Origin: Roridomyces roridus
Lineage: Eukaryota; Basidiomycota; Agaricomycetes; Agaricales; Mycenaceae
Direction: 5' to 3'
Length of the DNA stretch: 64,000 nt
NCBI GenBank assembly: GCA_029378245.1
Contig: JARKIF010000038.1
Location: 478,374-542,373 of the forward strand
A program made the translations under genes and the position numbers. Positions 25,441 to 38,366 of the stretch are shown here, piece after piece. The first letter of the stretch is position 1; each line of letters starts with the position of its first letter. The notes beneath the pieces are model-generated. The model was not told the DNA's origin. It did not search any database and saw nothing but the letters and a program-made list of their open reading frames with translations.

Positions 25441-26523
25441 TCACCGGCTGATAGGTTTGCCAGGGATGACAATCCAAGCCAATGTAATCAGAACTCGGAA
25501 GCCAGTGCCCACCCCGAGAGCTCCAGCAGCACCAATCTGGGCAAGGATGGCTCGGCTGACAAAGGCACCGCCAAAGAGGGCGACGGCAGCAATGAGCTTG
25601 TGGTCGCGCGTTTTCACTTTCTGCCGCAGATTGAATAGCCTTGGGTCCGTGACGAGCTCGACCCAGACTGTCGTCAGAACAACTGCACGAGGAACTCAGA
25701 ATGTGGATGATTTCACGGTGGAGAATTGCACGTACTGGTGGTCGTAAATTGTGTATTCAGACGCTTGCCGACGATACCCTGTATACCGAGGCTCGCACTC
25801 ATGAACGCAAGACCAACGTATGTGAGGGCACTCGTCCAACTCGGGTCTCCACGAACAGCAGCAATACTACCCTCACCACTTTTCCAGATGGTCAAGGCAG
25901 CCGCCATGGTGAGCAGTGCCTGCACAAACGTGGCAGAGATGAGCCAGATCCGTTTGTGTGCCCCAACACGATCACCCAGGCGACCGAAGAAAGCACCGAG
26001 GTTGAAGGTTAGCAGGGAAGTCAGTGCCTGTCGGTCGGCAATGTGGAATGTCGTGTCATGCCCTGAGCCGGAGGGAGCGGTTTCCCAGAGACGAGCCAGG
26101 GCAAGAGCAAGCTAAAATGTCGCAATAAGCACGCGAAAAAAATAAGCGACGATCCTTGCTGTCCCCAGGATACGACCAAGAAACTAAACAGAAAAACCCC
26201 TCACCTGCGCAAAATTCCCAGTCTGAAACCCACACCAGACAAAGATCGCAGAGAATGATATGGCATCTCTGCACATCTTTTGTTAGCATCCCTCCGTGGC
26301 AAGTGGTTCGTCCCTGGACGCACATGAAACCAGTCATGAAGCAATATGCCGCCAGAGGACCCGTAGCCCGTGCTGGGTCGACCTCCGAGTTCAAATGCTC
26401 CCAAAAGGTGGGCCGGTGGGGTTTTGCCATCGCGCGTTCTGCATCGACGTTCGAGTCTTCTTTGTCCAGGACTGGCACCGAAGCACCCAGGGTCTTGCTC
26501 TCTATGGTAGTCATGGTGGACAT
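25441..26523 (-). CDS. DUF1275 (YoaK-like) membrane protein, paralog 1
   Basis: The predicted protein starts MSTMTTIESK and, after a hydrophilic N terminus, carries the DUF1275 pattern: PLAAYCFMTGFIDAISFSAIFVWCGFQTGNFAQ (split by introns), then RQALTSLLTFNLGAFFGRLGDR, an Ala/Leu-rich segment, MSASLGIQGIVGKRLNTQFTTT and VVLTTVWVELVTDPRLF. About six hydrophobic segments are expected. The family is of uncertain function, usually regarded as a small integral membrane permease-like group. Introns fall at the same codons as in paralog 2 at 37322-38326, so the two arose by gene duplication. It is immediately right of the left inverted arm. Confidence 0.88.
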
Positions 26524-26947
26524 GGTGGGTGAGAGTCTCAGATGGGGGGCTAGGGATACACACTCCACATATGAGAGAGAGTGAGACGTTTATATGGAGG
26601 AACTTCCTTGGCGACTTGATCGTGGCGATGCTTTTTCTTCCGCAACGGGGTCCCGATCAAGCCACCCGATTATCGCCGCGTAGATACAAATCTATTTACT
26701 CGGTCAATTCCTAACGTTCTACTCGTGGCAGCACTGGGACGTAATAAAATTGGGCCAAGTGCTTTTTCGCCGCACGCGTTCTCGCTAGGAGCGGATCTAG
26801 CGGGCATTCATCGGTACCAAGCAACAGGAACAGCTCTGGGCAACACGATGATACCCCTTTATTCGTCGGCCAGGTCTTGGTCCCGGTGCTGCAGGCGTTC
26901 AACAAGTCGAGGAAGAAGGGAATGCCATTAGAGATCAATACAAAAAT
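26524..26947. other. Intergenic region, DUF1275 paralog 1 to aldehyde dehydrogenase 1
   Basis: About 420 bp between the DUF1275 start and the aldehyde dehydrogenase stop. Only short unsupported frames; no repeat or RNA gene is evident. Confidence 0.5.
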
Positions 26948-28688
26948 TTACTGAAACGCAAATTGCTGGCCAAGCGGATGGGTCACGACAACCCTTTTGT
27001 CCGTAAAGTCATCGACATGGAAGTTACCATAGCCAGAAGTCCCACTACGAGGGATTATGAGTTCCATGAGATTGGTAGTGTTTCCAAGAACGTACCCAAG
27101 CCCGGCGACACCGATGAATGGTTCATTGTGAACGGTGAGGCCATTGACATTGACGTATCCTGAGCAAAGATGAGCGCCCCAGACCGACAGAAAACTTTCT
27201 GCCTACCTGCACGAATGAGCGGCGCGATGCGCTGGGCCTTGGACATGTCCGACGTCCAAAGAGCTGCAGTCAAAGAGTACTCGGAGGCATTCGCAAGTTC
27301 GACTGCTTCCTCAGGGGTGTCGACCACGGCGAAAGCCAAGACTAGAAGCCTCTGAGAAGAGATAAAAGGCCAAAATAGAATAGCGCTAACCTGGTCCGAA
27401 CGATTCACACTCCCAGAGCCTCATGCCCGGTTTGACGCCCGTGACTAGGTGGGGCCGCAGCAGCGCTCCATGGCGCGTAAGATCACCTGAAACGACCTTG
27501 GCTCCCGCTGCCTGTGCCTCAGATATCGCCGCAAGTATATTTGCAGCCGAGCTCTCCGTGAACACTGGCCGGAGATTGACACTCTCCTCCGTGCCGACAG
27601 TGAGCTTCTCGGACAGTGTCTTGATCTGTGCGACGAGGGTATCTGCTACAGCACGTTGGACAATCACCCGCTCAGTGGACATGCAAATTTGCCCGGAATG
27701 CATCATAGCGCCGTACACGATCGCATTCGCTGCGTCTTCAATGCTGGCATCTTCAAGGACCTGAGATACGTCAGCCAAAGGAGATGATGAGGCCAAGGTT
27801 TTTAATTTACAACTGCTGCTGCATTGCCGCCAAGCTCCAAGACAACGGGCTTCAGATGCTTGGCTGCTTCGGTGGCGATTATGCGGCCTACGCGGTCTCC
27901 ACCAGTGAACTACAAGAGAGTGAGAACCCGTGCATCAAGAATAAGACAAAGAACGCACGTTTATTTTGCGCACGAGGGGATGCGCGATAACTTCAGCTGT
28001 GAGAACTCCCGCAGTTTCGCGCGACATGGAGATGCAGTTAAGAACACCGTTTGGAAGCCCCGCCTCGTGGAAAAGCTGCACAACGAGTGCGTGGCTGCGC
28101 GGGCTAAACTCGGAGGACTTGAGAACGACGGTATTGCCGCAGATGATGGGAACCGCAATGGCACGCAGAGCGAGTGCGACGGGTGCGTTCCATGGGACAA
28201 TGGCGAACCTGTCGAATTGTTAGCGACGCGAAACAGGTATAATGGAAGACATACACAACACCCATCGCGCGCCGCTCCATGACGCATTGACCGCCGGTGG
28301 ACGAAGGGAAAGTCGTGCCTGTCAAGTCATTCGCAGACGAGGCGGCAGCGCGCAGCATAGAAGCGAGCAATGACCAATTTCCCCAAGCCCAGCCGGGGAT
28401 GCAACCCGTTTCTTCGACAGTGGTCTGGACGATGAGGTCGCGCCATGCATCTGAAGCGACAAGGTCTGCTACTTTGAGGAACAGGTCGCGGCGAAACCAG
28501 GGCGTTGTCTTTTCCCAAGTCTTGAAGGCACGCCCGGCAGCCTCGACAGCGGCTTTGCAGTCAGCACTGGAGGCCGAAGCTGAGGTCCCGACGACGCTAG
28601 ATTTGGTGGTATTGAAAACTTCAAATGTAGCATTGTCGCTGGCAGGGGTTTCCTGCCCGTCGATGAAGAGTGGGGTGAAGTGGACCAT
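26948..28688 (-). CDS. Aldehyde dehydrogenase, salicylaldehyde/vanillin type, copy 1
   Basis: A multi-exon gene for a roughly 480-residue NAD(P)-dependent aldehyde dehydrogenase that oxidises aromatic aldehydes to acids in the better-known relatives. It starts MVHFTPLFIDGQETPAS. Visible motifs: GVVFAIVPWNAPVALALRA (after splicing at GTATGT), VVLKSSEFSPR, the active-site Glu region VVLELGGNAAAVV (the usual Lys after GG is Asn here), the catalytic cysteine in MMHSGQICMSTERV, ECESFGPV, and the C terminus GLGGTSGYGNFHVDDFTDKR. No signal peptide, so cytosolic. A TATA-like element lies at about 28721-28728. It is followed in the same orientation by a close paralog. The Lys-to-Asn change in the ELGGK motif is worth noting for cofactor binding. 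Confidence 0.92.
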
Positions 28689-29481
28689 TTGGCGATGGAA
28701 GTCGCATCTGCACGGGCGAGCTTATAAAGGAGCTTTGAGCCGAGGGGTAAGAGACGAACAAAGTCCAAGGAATCCGAAGAACGGAATCGTGGTCATCAAG
28801 ATTATGATTCTTCGAGGCGGCAGCTGAACCTTTAGATATTTGAGTTGATATCATTAGAAGCACCATGTCACGTACATCCGGCCTAGGATGACGGGACCCT
28901 CGCAGAACAGCATTGAAAGTGACCGGAAATCCACCTGGTTGGCCCGCTTTCTTCGGCGGGCTCCGTCCATGATCGCACAACTGAGTCCTCCCCAGTCATC
29001 TGTGCTGAATAAGGCGAGCCAATGTAACGTTGAAGTTGGGTCTGAAACCTATACAAGATGCCCGAAGACGGCGAAAGTGCATACGGGCGCTCTGAGTCGC
29101 GCGCCTGGTCCCGGTTTTGCCACGGCGTCTGTCTCGCTTGGCAGTTGCAGCATATGGTGGCGCGGCTCCAGCGGGTAGCACAATTCAAAGATGCGCCAGA
29201 CGTCGTATCTCCAGACCAGTTTCCCAGGTAAGTAGACTCATTGAAAGAGGCAGCGAGTTCCACGTCAGAACCACTCGGATCTGAGGATTTTCAAGCGTTG
29301 GGTGCAATGAGAGTGTTCACAGTCGTGCAAGATGCAAACAAAGAGATGAGACGGCACAGCCTCCGAGTCGGGAATGATGCGCCATCAACGTGCCACTGTA
29401 TCTATCGGAAGACGACGAGGGGCAGCAATCCACAAACAGTACAGAGAACTAATAGTACAATTCAAGCAGCTCCTTATACAT
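28689..29481. other. Intergenic region between the aldehyde dehydrogenases
   Basis: About 790 bp holding the promoter of copy 1 and the 3' flank of copy 2. Only short unsupported frames are present. A TATA-like stretch at about 28721-28728 is 33-40 bp upstream of the copy 1 start codon. Confidence 0.5.
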
Positions 29482-31230
<1,749 letters not shown>

Positions 31231-31398
31231 TTGGCAGGCACATCGTACCCAGGCTACCTTCTGAGCTTATGACTGATGACAATATGTGTGAAAGATGTTC
31301 CTTCTTTGAGCCAAGGGAAAATATCATCCTGAGGGAATGGGGTTCTGCGCCGCCCGATGTTTTGAACAATGGAAAGTGAAGAGATGCCGTGTTTACAG

Positions 31399-31438
31399 TC
31401 CGAATGGTCCGAATGATCCGAATGATCCGAATGATCCG
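31399..31438. repeat. 9-bp microsatellite
   Basis: Four and a half tandem copies of a 9-bp unit (consensus ATCCGAATG) in the upstream flank of aldehyde dehydrogenase 2 and just past the GH128 stop. Confidence 0.9.
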
Positions 31439-31463
31439 TCGCTCACAACACAATTAATTCCAC

Positions 31464-32201
31464 TCAAGCCTTTACAGGTTCCTCCGTCATAAGCCTCTCC
31501 ATCAACTCCGTAAAATGCCCATTCGCATCCATCAACTGTGCCTCTGGACTCACAAACCCGTCCGCAACATGCCTCATACACCCAAAGAAGCCATACTCAT
31601 GCACCCATCCAGTCCCATCCATCCAATTCGCCAACTTTGCCGTAAACGCATACACTTGCCCCTTGTCCCGCGAAATACTGGCAATCTCCGACACGATAAC
31701 AGGAAGGTGCGAATGCTCGTTATGCAGCTCCGTGATATACTTGATGGCCTCGTCCCCGTTCGTGCCGTAGTAGTGCATCCCCAGAAAGTCGGGAGGATGC
31801 GTCTTGACGCGTTCCAAAAACTCCGTGATCCACTTCTTCCCGTTGGCATCGCTCGCACAGCTAGGCGAAACGAGCTTTTTGCCGTGCTGCGAACGGAGGG
31901 GAACCATATGCTGCTCCCAAAGTGAAGCAGCCTCGGCAGCGGACACACCAGCGCGCTCGGGCTCGTTAAAAAAGTGGATTATGGGTTGGTTGCTGTGGAG
32001 CACGTTCTCCCAATCCTGGCCAGCGAGCTGGTCTTTGGTGCGCACCATAGGTCGGAATGGTGCCCGATTCTTGAGCTCCGCAGGTGTCCAAGTGTTCCAG
32101 TTGGAGACGGCGCAGATGTGCTCAAAGTTGACCGCGTCCATGGCGGATGGCACATCGCGCGTGTTGGTCCAGTCCCAGAGGAGAACGCGTTTCTTGATCA
32201 T
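31464..32201 (-). CDS. GH128 (Asl1-like) glucanase-fold protein, intronless
   Basis: One uninterrupted frame of 245 residues starts MIKKRVLLWDWTNTRDV. The (beta/alpha)8 features of GH128/Asl1 are visible: WNTW near residue 35, the acid/base glutamate in IHFFNEPERAG, LVSPSCASD, FLGMHYYGTNGDEA, and the nucleophile glutamate in VIVSEIASISRDKG, followed by WVHEYGFFGCM. GH128 enzymes act on beta-1,3-glucans, and fungal Asl1 proteins are tied to cell-wall glucan. This protein has no signal peptide, so an intracellular location or unconventional export is implied. It is divergent from the thaumatin-like gene with about 530 bp between starts. Confidence 0.88.
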   Translation of the reverse strand: MIKKRVLLWDWTNTRDVPSAMDAVNFEHICAVSNWNTWTPAELKNRAPFRPMVRTKDQLAGQDWENVLHSNQPIIHFFNEPERAGVSAAEAASLWEQHMVPLRSQHGKKLVSPSCASDANGKKWITEFLERVKTHPPDFLGMHYYGTNGDEAIKYITELHNEHSHLPVIVSEIASISRDKGQVYAFTAKLANWMDGTGWVHEYGFFGCMRHVADGFVSPEAQLMDANGHFTELMERLMTEEPVKA

Positions 32202-32732
32202 GTTGGGTGGTAGAATGTGAAGTCGTAGAGCTCATATCTCCCATTTTGTATCGGCAGTTAGCGCGGGGACAACGCGTAAATAGTAAGAGCCCTTCCCGTC
32301 GGAAGGAGCTTCGTGTCTAAAAAATAACACAAGTTGGCGAGCCCGACAGAGGCCGTCGTGAGTCCGCATGGAAGACGACATGCACCGCCACCGTCATTCT
32401 TCGTTGATCGGTTTTCAGTGCAATATCGATGCTTTTCACAAGGCGGCGACGAGAAGCAATAGAGCCATAGCTATCGCCAGTCGCACTTGAAGGCTCAGGA
32501 AGATGGAGCATGAGAACTGGGAGATATTTTAGAAACATCTTGAAATGGACTCGTAAATTGCACCGACCTAGCACCGCTCGCCAAATGGTTCCCGGTGTTC
32601 TCGCACTTCTAGACTCGCAGGCCAATTCAGTGAGACACTCCGACCGCGGGATGGAATGTCGCAAGCGCATAGCACTAAACGCGGGGAGCCGCTTTAAATA
32701 CTACTGCTGCCTTGAGAGACGAACAGAGCACC
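32202..32732. other. Intergenic region, GH128-like gene to thaumatin-like gene
   Basis: About 530 bp between two divergent starts. A TTTAAATA element at 32693-32700 is 33-40 bp before the plus-strand ATG; no further structure is evident. Confidence 0.5.
32693..32700 (+). promoter_or_regulatory. TATA-like element before the thaumatin-like gene
   Basis: TTTAAATA lies 33-40 bp upstream of the ATG at 32733. If used, transcription would begin very near the start codon, giving an extremely short 5' leader. Confidence 0.4.
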
Positions 32733-33974
32733 ATGCACTACATTCACATCCACAACAAGTCGAACCACCCGCAGGAATTCGAAGTCCACGGCTGGAACGA
32801 CAACAAGAATATTGTCGTGAAAGCTGACGAGACCACCAGCCTGGCAGCGCCCGACAAGACTACCGGCGCCATCATCGCGCTGCACGATGGACACGAGGGA
32901 GAGCAGGCCGAAATCACCAAGGACGGGTGGATGGGCAACGACACGTTCGACATTTCGGTCATCGTGGGCGCGGGAGGTAATATGACGATCCAGCAGGTTG
33001 GAGACAACAGCACGCGCAAGGGATACCCGACATTTATGCAGGACCTGCGCGCTGCGTGGGCCAGGGCGGACGGAAATTTGAAGAACAAGCTGAAGGGCGT
33101 GGTGCATTTGGACGGGCACGGCATCCCCACTCGCATTGACGCGCCCAAGAGTAACAAAGATCTGGAGAATTGGGTGCGCACATTCGCGGAAGGGAAAGTC
33201 TACATTGGGATCGGTGTATGGGGCGGGAATGCAGGCGATGCGGGAGACAATGCACAGAGCAGCGCGGCCCACGGGAGCAAGGATTTATTGCTGACGTACA
33301 ACGACGGCGATGCGTCACCCGCCAGTGAGCCCCATCTAGCCCACCGCGTTCAAGCAGCTGTCGTCGAGCATCGCACCCCTCCGCCCAAGGCTGACAGTAC
33401 AGTGCACGCCGACGGGCCTGGGATCATTTTGGCGAACAGAGGCAAGACGGAGACCAAGTTCTTCTTCTTTCCCAACTACTGGAATGGAAACGGGACGGCT
33501 GGCGCCAACTTTGACAAGCCATCGACGTCGATCGCGGTCAAGCCCGGCGAGACGCACTTTGTGTCCCTGCCTGCAAGCTTCAAAGGCCGCGTGCAGAGGG
33601 GAACGCTGCAGCCGGCAACGTGGGCCGAGTTCCAGCTGAGTGCGGACAATGACCACGGCGCGCATGGCGACATTAGCCTTGAGCAGGGTTGTGACGGGGC
33701 GGCGACGATCGCGTCGACGGATGGATCCAAGGTCGAAGGCGGTTTCACGACGGTAGATATTGTTGCAAGGGCGCCTGCAGCTGCAAAGCAGAAACGGCAG
33801 GACGGAGTCGAGTGTATTGCATCGACGGTTGGAAACTGGATGGGTGGGCCGAACAAGGCCGCCATCGACTATCTCAACAAGGAGGTAGGGCAGCATAGGG
33901 CATATATCACGGGAGGGACGGGTACGCCGGACATTGCGAGTCGGAATCAAAGGCTGGAGGTCGTGTTTTATTAG
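32733..33974 (+). CDS. Two-domain thaumatin-like protein, function unknown
   Basis: A single frame encodes 413 residues (MHYIHIHNKSNHPQEF... to RLEVVFY). I do not recognise a precise family. Two similar beta-rich segments are visible. The N-terminal one runs about 1-95 (HIHNKS...VHGWNDNKNIVVKADETTSLAAPDKTTG). A second lies at about 230-355 (ILANRGKTETKFFFFPNYWNGNG...IAVKPGETHFVSLPASFKGRV...AEFQLSADNDHGAHGDISLEQGCDGAATI). The WAEF...HGDISLEQGCDGAA string resembles thaumatin-like proteins, but only three Cys are present in the whole protein, so the disulfide-rich core is absent. No signal peptide. Intronless. Confidence 0.6.
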   Translation: MHYIHIHNKSNHPQEFEVHGWNDNKNIVVKADETTSLAAPDKTTGAIIALHDGHEGEQAEITKDGWMGNDTFDISVIVGAGGNMTIQQVGDNSTRKGYPTFMQDLRAAWARADGNLKNKLKGVVHLDGHGIPTRIDAPKSNKDLENWVRTFAEGKVYIGIGVWGGNAGDAGDNAQSSAAHGSKDLLLTYNDGDASPASEPHLAHRVQAAVVEHRTPPPKADSTVHADGPGIILANRGKTETKFFFFPNYWNGNGTAGANFDKPSTSIAVKPGETHFVSLPASFKGRVQRGTLQPATWAEFQLSADNDHGAHGDISLEQGCDGAATIASTDGSKVEGGFTTVDIVARAPAAAKQKRQDGVECIASTVGNWMGGPNKAAIDYLNKEVGQHRAYITGGTGTPDIASRNQRLEVVFY

Positions 33975-34176
33975 TCGTGATTGAGTTTGACCACAACGTC
34001 GACGATTTCTCTCTCTCTAGATCTCCTTATCTCTCGCAGAGTAATACAGTATGCTACGCCTCGGCCATCTTCGCGTCTTCAACATCAATGTTGCAACTAC
34101 TGCGCCGCAGCGGGCCCCCGTCCGCAGCTAATCATTAGAGCTCAGATAAAGACTCTCACAATTCCCTGGGACCACC

Positions 34177-36041
34177 ATGGCAGACCCGACCAACCGCGAT
34201 GTCGACACCCCGTCGAGGCCAAATCCATTATGGATGATGATACTGGCGCCCCTCAGCACCCTAACATTGACATTAACGGCCGCGTCTACAGTTCAACTGT
34301 ACGCTGAACTCGTCTGCCGTGTGGATGGACCCAAGACACTCGTCTTTGCGTCTGCTCCCACTCAGTGCGCCTCCGCCACATCTGCATTCCTTGCGGTGCT
34401 CACCTCCGCAACTGGAATAACCACTTTCCTTACTGTCGCTTGGTGGGGATCCGTACGTAGCCTACAAGCTCTTTGCGCTTGTGTCTAAACTCTCCCAGTT
34501 CTCCGACCGACATGGCCGCACACGGGTCCTTGCAGTTACTGCTTTTGGGCATCTGCTAAGCACACTGAACAATATCTTCGTCGCCAAGTTTGTTGAGAGG
34601 ATTCCCGGGGGCTATTGGTTCCTTCTCCTCAATTCTGTGGTCATGGGGCTGGTAGGTGGAGAGATAGCCAGTGAGAGTGCTGCTCTCTTCGCGTATATGG
34701 GGGACCTCTCGACGCCCGAGACAAGGTGAGCGAAAATCAAAAACGATTGAACTACAAGGCTTACTGCCGCGTCAGATCTCGGCTTTTCTCACTGGCGTCA
34801 GGCTTCGCTGTGGTCGGTGTTGCTGTGGGGCCTCTATTGGGAAGTTTCATCGTTAGGTACCGTTTTCTTCTCGATTTCATCACCAATCTCACAATTCCTA
34901 GATTCAGCAACAATGTTCTTTGGGTGTTCTACGTGGCAGCCATGCTCAGGCTCATACAAATGTGCATCTTCGCCTTTGTTCTCCCAGAGTCTCTCACACG
35001 AGCTGAAATGGACGCCGCAATGGCTCGAATGCGCGAAGAATCCCTTCAATCCGAGGAGCGAACCATCCTGTCGCGTCTGCGCCGCGCCTTTTTCTTCCTG
35101 CAGCCTCTCGCTGTCCTATGGCCAGAGAAGATCTCGAAAGATTCTGCGAATGGTGTGGCGAAAAGGGACTGGAATCTACTCATCTTGACGGTGGGCAATG
35201 GATTGATGCTCCTGGCCTCGGTGCGTCTCTCCCTTCTCTTGTATGCGTGTTTTTCACGGAACCACAGTCCTCCTTGACAAGCCAGTTCCTGTACGCTCTC
35301 AGTACTTTCCGATGGGATGCAGAATATGTCAGTCCCATAATGATGTGCGCTGCATTCTTTCTGATGTTTCGCAGCTGGGATACTGCATAAGCAGTCTTGG
35401 TGCAAGTCGGGGAATCTTTCTCATCTTGATACTGCCTGGTTAGTGGTATCTCTTCCCTGTGTATCCGGTTTCTGACGCACACCCAGTCGTCATCAAATAT
35501 TTCAAAGACACCAGAACCGCAGACACGTCCGAGACGGAACCTCTCCTCGCTGAAGAAGATCCCCAGCGGCCACTTCCGGCACACAGTTCCCTATTTGATC
35601 TCGCGCTGGCGCGGGTCTCGATTCTCATTGACATGGTCACCTTCGCGATACTGCCCTTTGCGCCAACGGGTTCCGTCTTTACGCTATTCATCATGCTCGG
35701 GTCGTTTGGGTACGGTCTCCAAGCAGCTGTCAATAGCGTTGCGCTTGCTCTTTATGCTGCGAAAGTGGGGCCAGGGAAGCCGTTGGAGACGGGCAAGTTG
35801 TTTGGGGCTATGAGTGTCTTGCAGGCAGTATTGTGCGTCCCTCTTTCGGTCTCCGAGTAAAGCTAATGTTGGCTGCAGTGCGAATGTTCTCGGACCATTC
35901 ATGTACGGGGCTGTCTATGCCAAGACGGTCGCTACCTTCCCGACCGCCCTGTTTTTCGTCGCGTTGGGGAATACGGTCGTTGCTTTTGTGTTGTTCGCGT
36001 TTGTCAGGTTGCCGCCAGCGAGGAGGATAGAATTAGAGTAA
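34177..36041 (+). CDS. MFS transporter, 511 residues
   Basis: Eight exons (34177-34452, 34499-34725, 34776-34856, 34902-35220, 35268-35327, 35375-35438, 35487-35832, 35879-36041) join with frame kept to 511 residues. It has about a dozen hydrophobic segments, an MFS motif A after the second segment (GSFSDRHGRTRVL), FAVVGVAVGPLLGSF in the fifth, and a central loop with acidic EPLLAEED. It resembles fungal MFS members related to the tetracycline-resistance/hippocampus-abundant-transcript type. Substrate unknown. Upstream the neighbour is the thaumatin-like gene in the same orientation, 200 bp away. Confidence 0.9.
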
Positions 36042-37321
36042 AATTTAGCCCATTAAGAGGCTCGATACCACCCTCTCTAATACTTTCTGAAGACAATCGT
36101 TCAGATCACGTGGCGCATTGCCTAGCGAGTTGTGTTGACCAGTTTGGCAATGTTTCCGTCCTTTTTAGACAGCCGTGATGTGATATATACCTCCGGCTCT
36201 CTCTTCTCTTCCACCACGTCGTTGTCGTTCTCCTCGGTGCGTTTCTCCTCCATCCCCTCTTCATGATGTGAACTTCAGTTCTGCTTCCGAACGAGAGAGT
36301 CAACCTCTTGTGGACAACTCTTTATACCAAAAAAATCTTTCTGACTTTTTTTCTTCTTTTTTCACCGCGATTTGCGAGACGTGTGCTGACCAGCGTTTTC
36401 CTCCCAGGCTGACTTACTTTCATGGTATCCCGCCCCCTTCGCCAGGTGAGCCTCTCCTCCACGCACACTTCCCCTCCACGACGAAAACCAAGTTCATCCA
36501 TTCGTTGAATACTCGTACTGCACCCCGTGCCGTGCGCCCTTCTCTTTGTGAGAAGCGTACTACCCGCTCCGTTCTGGGGCGGACTAGGCGGTTCATTGCA
36601 TACGGGTGCGGTCGAGAGACAAGAAAATACCGGCTTCTCTGATTCTTTTTTTCTTCTCATCCATCCTCCATTACTCTCACACTGACATTGCTCCTTCAGA
36701 CTATTGCCATGTCCTGTCCTCATCCATAATGGTGCTCGGGTACTCGCAGAAGGTGTGTACTCGTCTCACTCCATTCCCTGATGATACTTTCCATCTTCGA
36801 GTCGGTGACGATTAATCGATGATCCTCACTCGCAACATGCATCACCAACTGATTCTTTCCTTCCTCTATCCCTCCCCTTTCCACCTACCTCAAGCTAACT
36901 CATTCCCTCTAGGTGGGTCCCTTGTTCCTCCCGAGCTTATGACGAAGCGAGTTAGTGGGCGACGACATACGTGGGCCCAGTGCTAACACACACCACCCGC
37001 TGAAGTCTTCTGCGTTGGGCAGTCGTGCGTTCGGGCGCTGATACATTTCTTCGCCAGGTCATCGTCGTTGCAGTTGAGCTATCGTAAGGTGTGTTTCAAT
37101 CCACCTTCCATCCCTCCCCTTCCCCGCGATGCATTTATTATAAACAAGCATATGTCCGAACCTTCATGAAGGACATCTTTATCTTGTCTGAGGGTCCCAT
37201 CCTCTTACTCGACTTGCATCGTTTGCTGACTCTTCCTTGCAGTGTCTTGTATTCTTCGTATCTAAGCCCTGTACTATGTATTCTCTTGCAATGCTATAGT
37301 CGTCTTCCAAAACAAGTCCAT
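36042..37321. other. 1.3-kb gene-free CT-rich region
   Basis: No gene is convincing. The plus strand is CT-rich with TTTTTTCTTC tracts at about 36340-36365 and 36640-36660. A candidate start at about 36729 could splice from GTGTGT to a TCTAG acceptor near 36912 and encode a 17-residue peptide; I do not recognise it. It may be 5' leader or non-coding RNA. Confidence 0.45.
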
Positions 37322-38326
37322 TCATACAATCGCTCCATACGTCGCGGGCGGCTGAGTGGTCGCTGCTCTGTTCCCGCCCTTCTCCGGAACAAACATCCAT
37401 CCCAGCGCCACCAAAAGTTTTACTCCAGCGCCGACCGCCAACGTTGCAGGCGCACCAATCTCCTCCACGAGCAGCCGTGCGACCACGGCGCCCACGAATA
37501 GACCACCGAGCGCGAGTAGTTTGTGGTCTCGGCCCTTTCCGCCGCTGCGCCAAAACAACTTGGGCTCCACCATGAGCTCGACCCAGACTGCGGTTAGCAC
37601 GACTGGGGACATTCAGTCAATGATAGTGTGTGTGCTGACAAGCGTACCTGTGGTGCTGAACTGAGTATTAAGCCTCTTGGCCATGATACCCTGAAGTCCC
37701 AAACTCATCGCCATCATCGCCAGCCCGAGCTCTGCGGCACGGCTCGTCCACGCGGGTTGCCCGCGCGTGTGAGAGATGCTTTCTTCGCCGCTGGCTTGGA
37801 TGCAGAGTCCCGCGGCGAGGGTGAGGAGGGATTGGAAGAGGGTGCCTGAGATTAGCCAGGTTCGTGTCTTTGGGCCGCTGGATTTGGAGAGACGGGGGGA
37901 GTCGGAGATGCGGCCGAGGAAGGCGCCGATGTTGAAGGAGAGGAGGGAGAGGAGGGCTTGGCGGTCGGTGAGGGAGAAGAGGAGGGTCCGAGTTTTGATC
38001 GTTCGTGCGAGGGCGAGGGCGAGCTGTGTTTCGTGTAAGTAGGACGAAGGTGGTGGAGAGTACGGTACATACCTGTGCGACATTACCCGTTTGAAAACCA
38101 CACCAGACAAAGACTGCTGTGAATGAGATGGCGTCGCTGCAAGTGTTTTAGAGCGATGCTCCTGGGAGGAGGAATAGTAATACATGAATCCAGTCACGAA
38201 GCAGTACGCCACTAGGGGCGCGGTGGAGGATTCCGGATCGACTTGCTGGGAGAGAAATTCACGCCAGGAAAAGCCGTCATGGGTCTTGGGCAGTAGAAGC
38301 GGCTGCTCGTCGTGGTCACTTGCCAT
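37322..38326 (-). CDS. DUF1275 (YoaK-like) membrane protein, paralog 2
   Basis: Starts MASDHDEQPLLLPK (an acidic dileucine-like N terminus). The DUF1275 pattern is clear: PLVAYCFVTGFIDAISFTAVFVWCGFQTGNVAQ after splicing, DRQALLSLLSFNIGAFLGRIS, MSLGLQGIMAKRLNTQFSTT, then VVLTAVWVELMVEPKLFW. Introns at the same codons as paralog 1. Expected to be a multi-pass membrane protein. The C terminus extends about 20 residues beyond paralog 1. A TATATA-type element lies at 38359-38366, 33-40 bp from the start codon. It sits just left of the right inverted arm. Confidence 0.88.
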
Positions 38327-38358
38327 CGCTAATGCGTGCGGTCGGAGCCACCAGTGCG

Positions 38359-38366
38359 TTATATAG
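38359..38366 (-). promoter_or_regulatory. TATA element of DUF1275 paralog 2
   Basis: TTATATAG on the plus strand (CTATATAA on the minus strand) 33-40 bp before the start codon at 38326. Confidence 0.45.

Noticed and set aside
33336..33950. 204-codon minus-strand frame over the thaumatin-like gene
   Set aside because: Basic, low-complexity translation antisense to a better supported frame.
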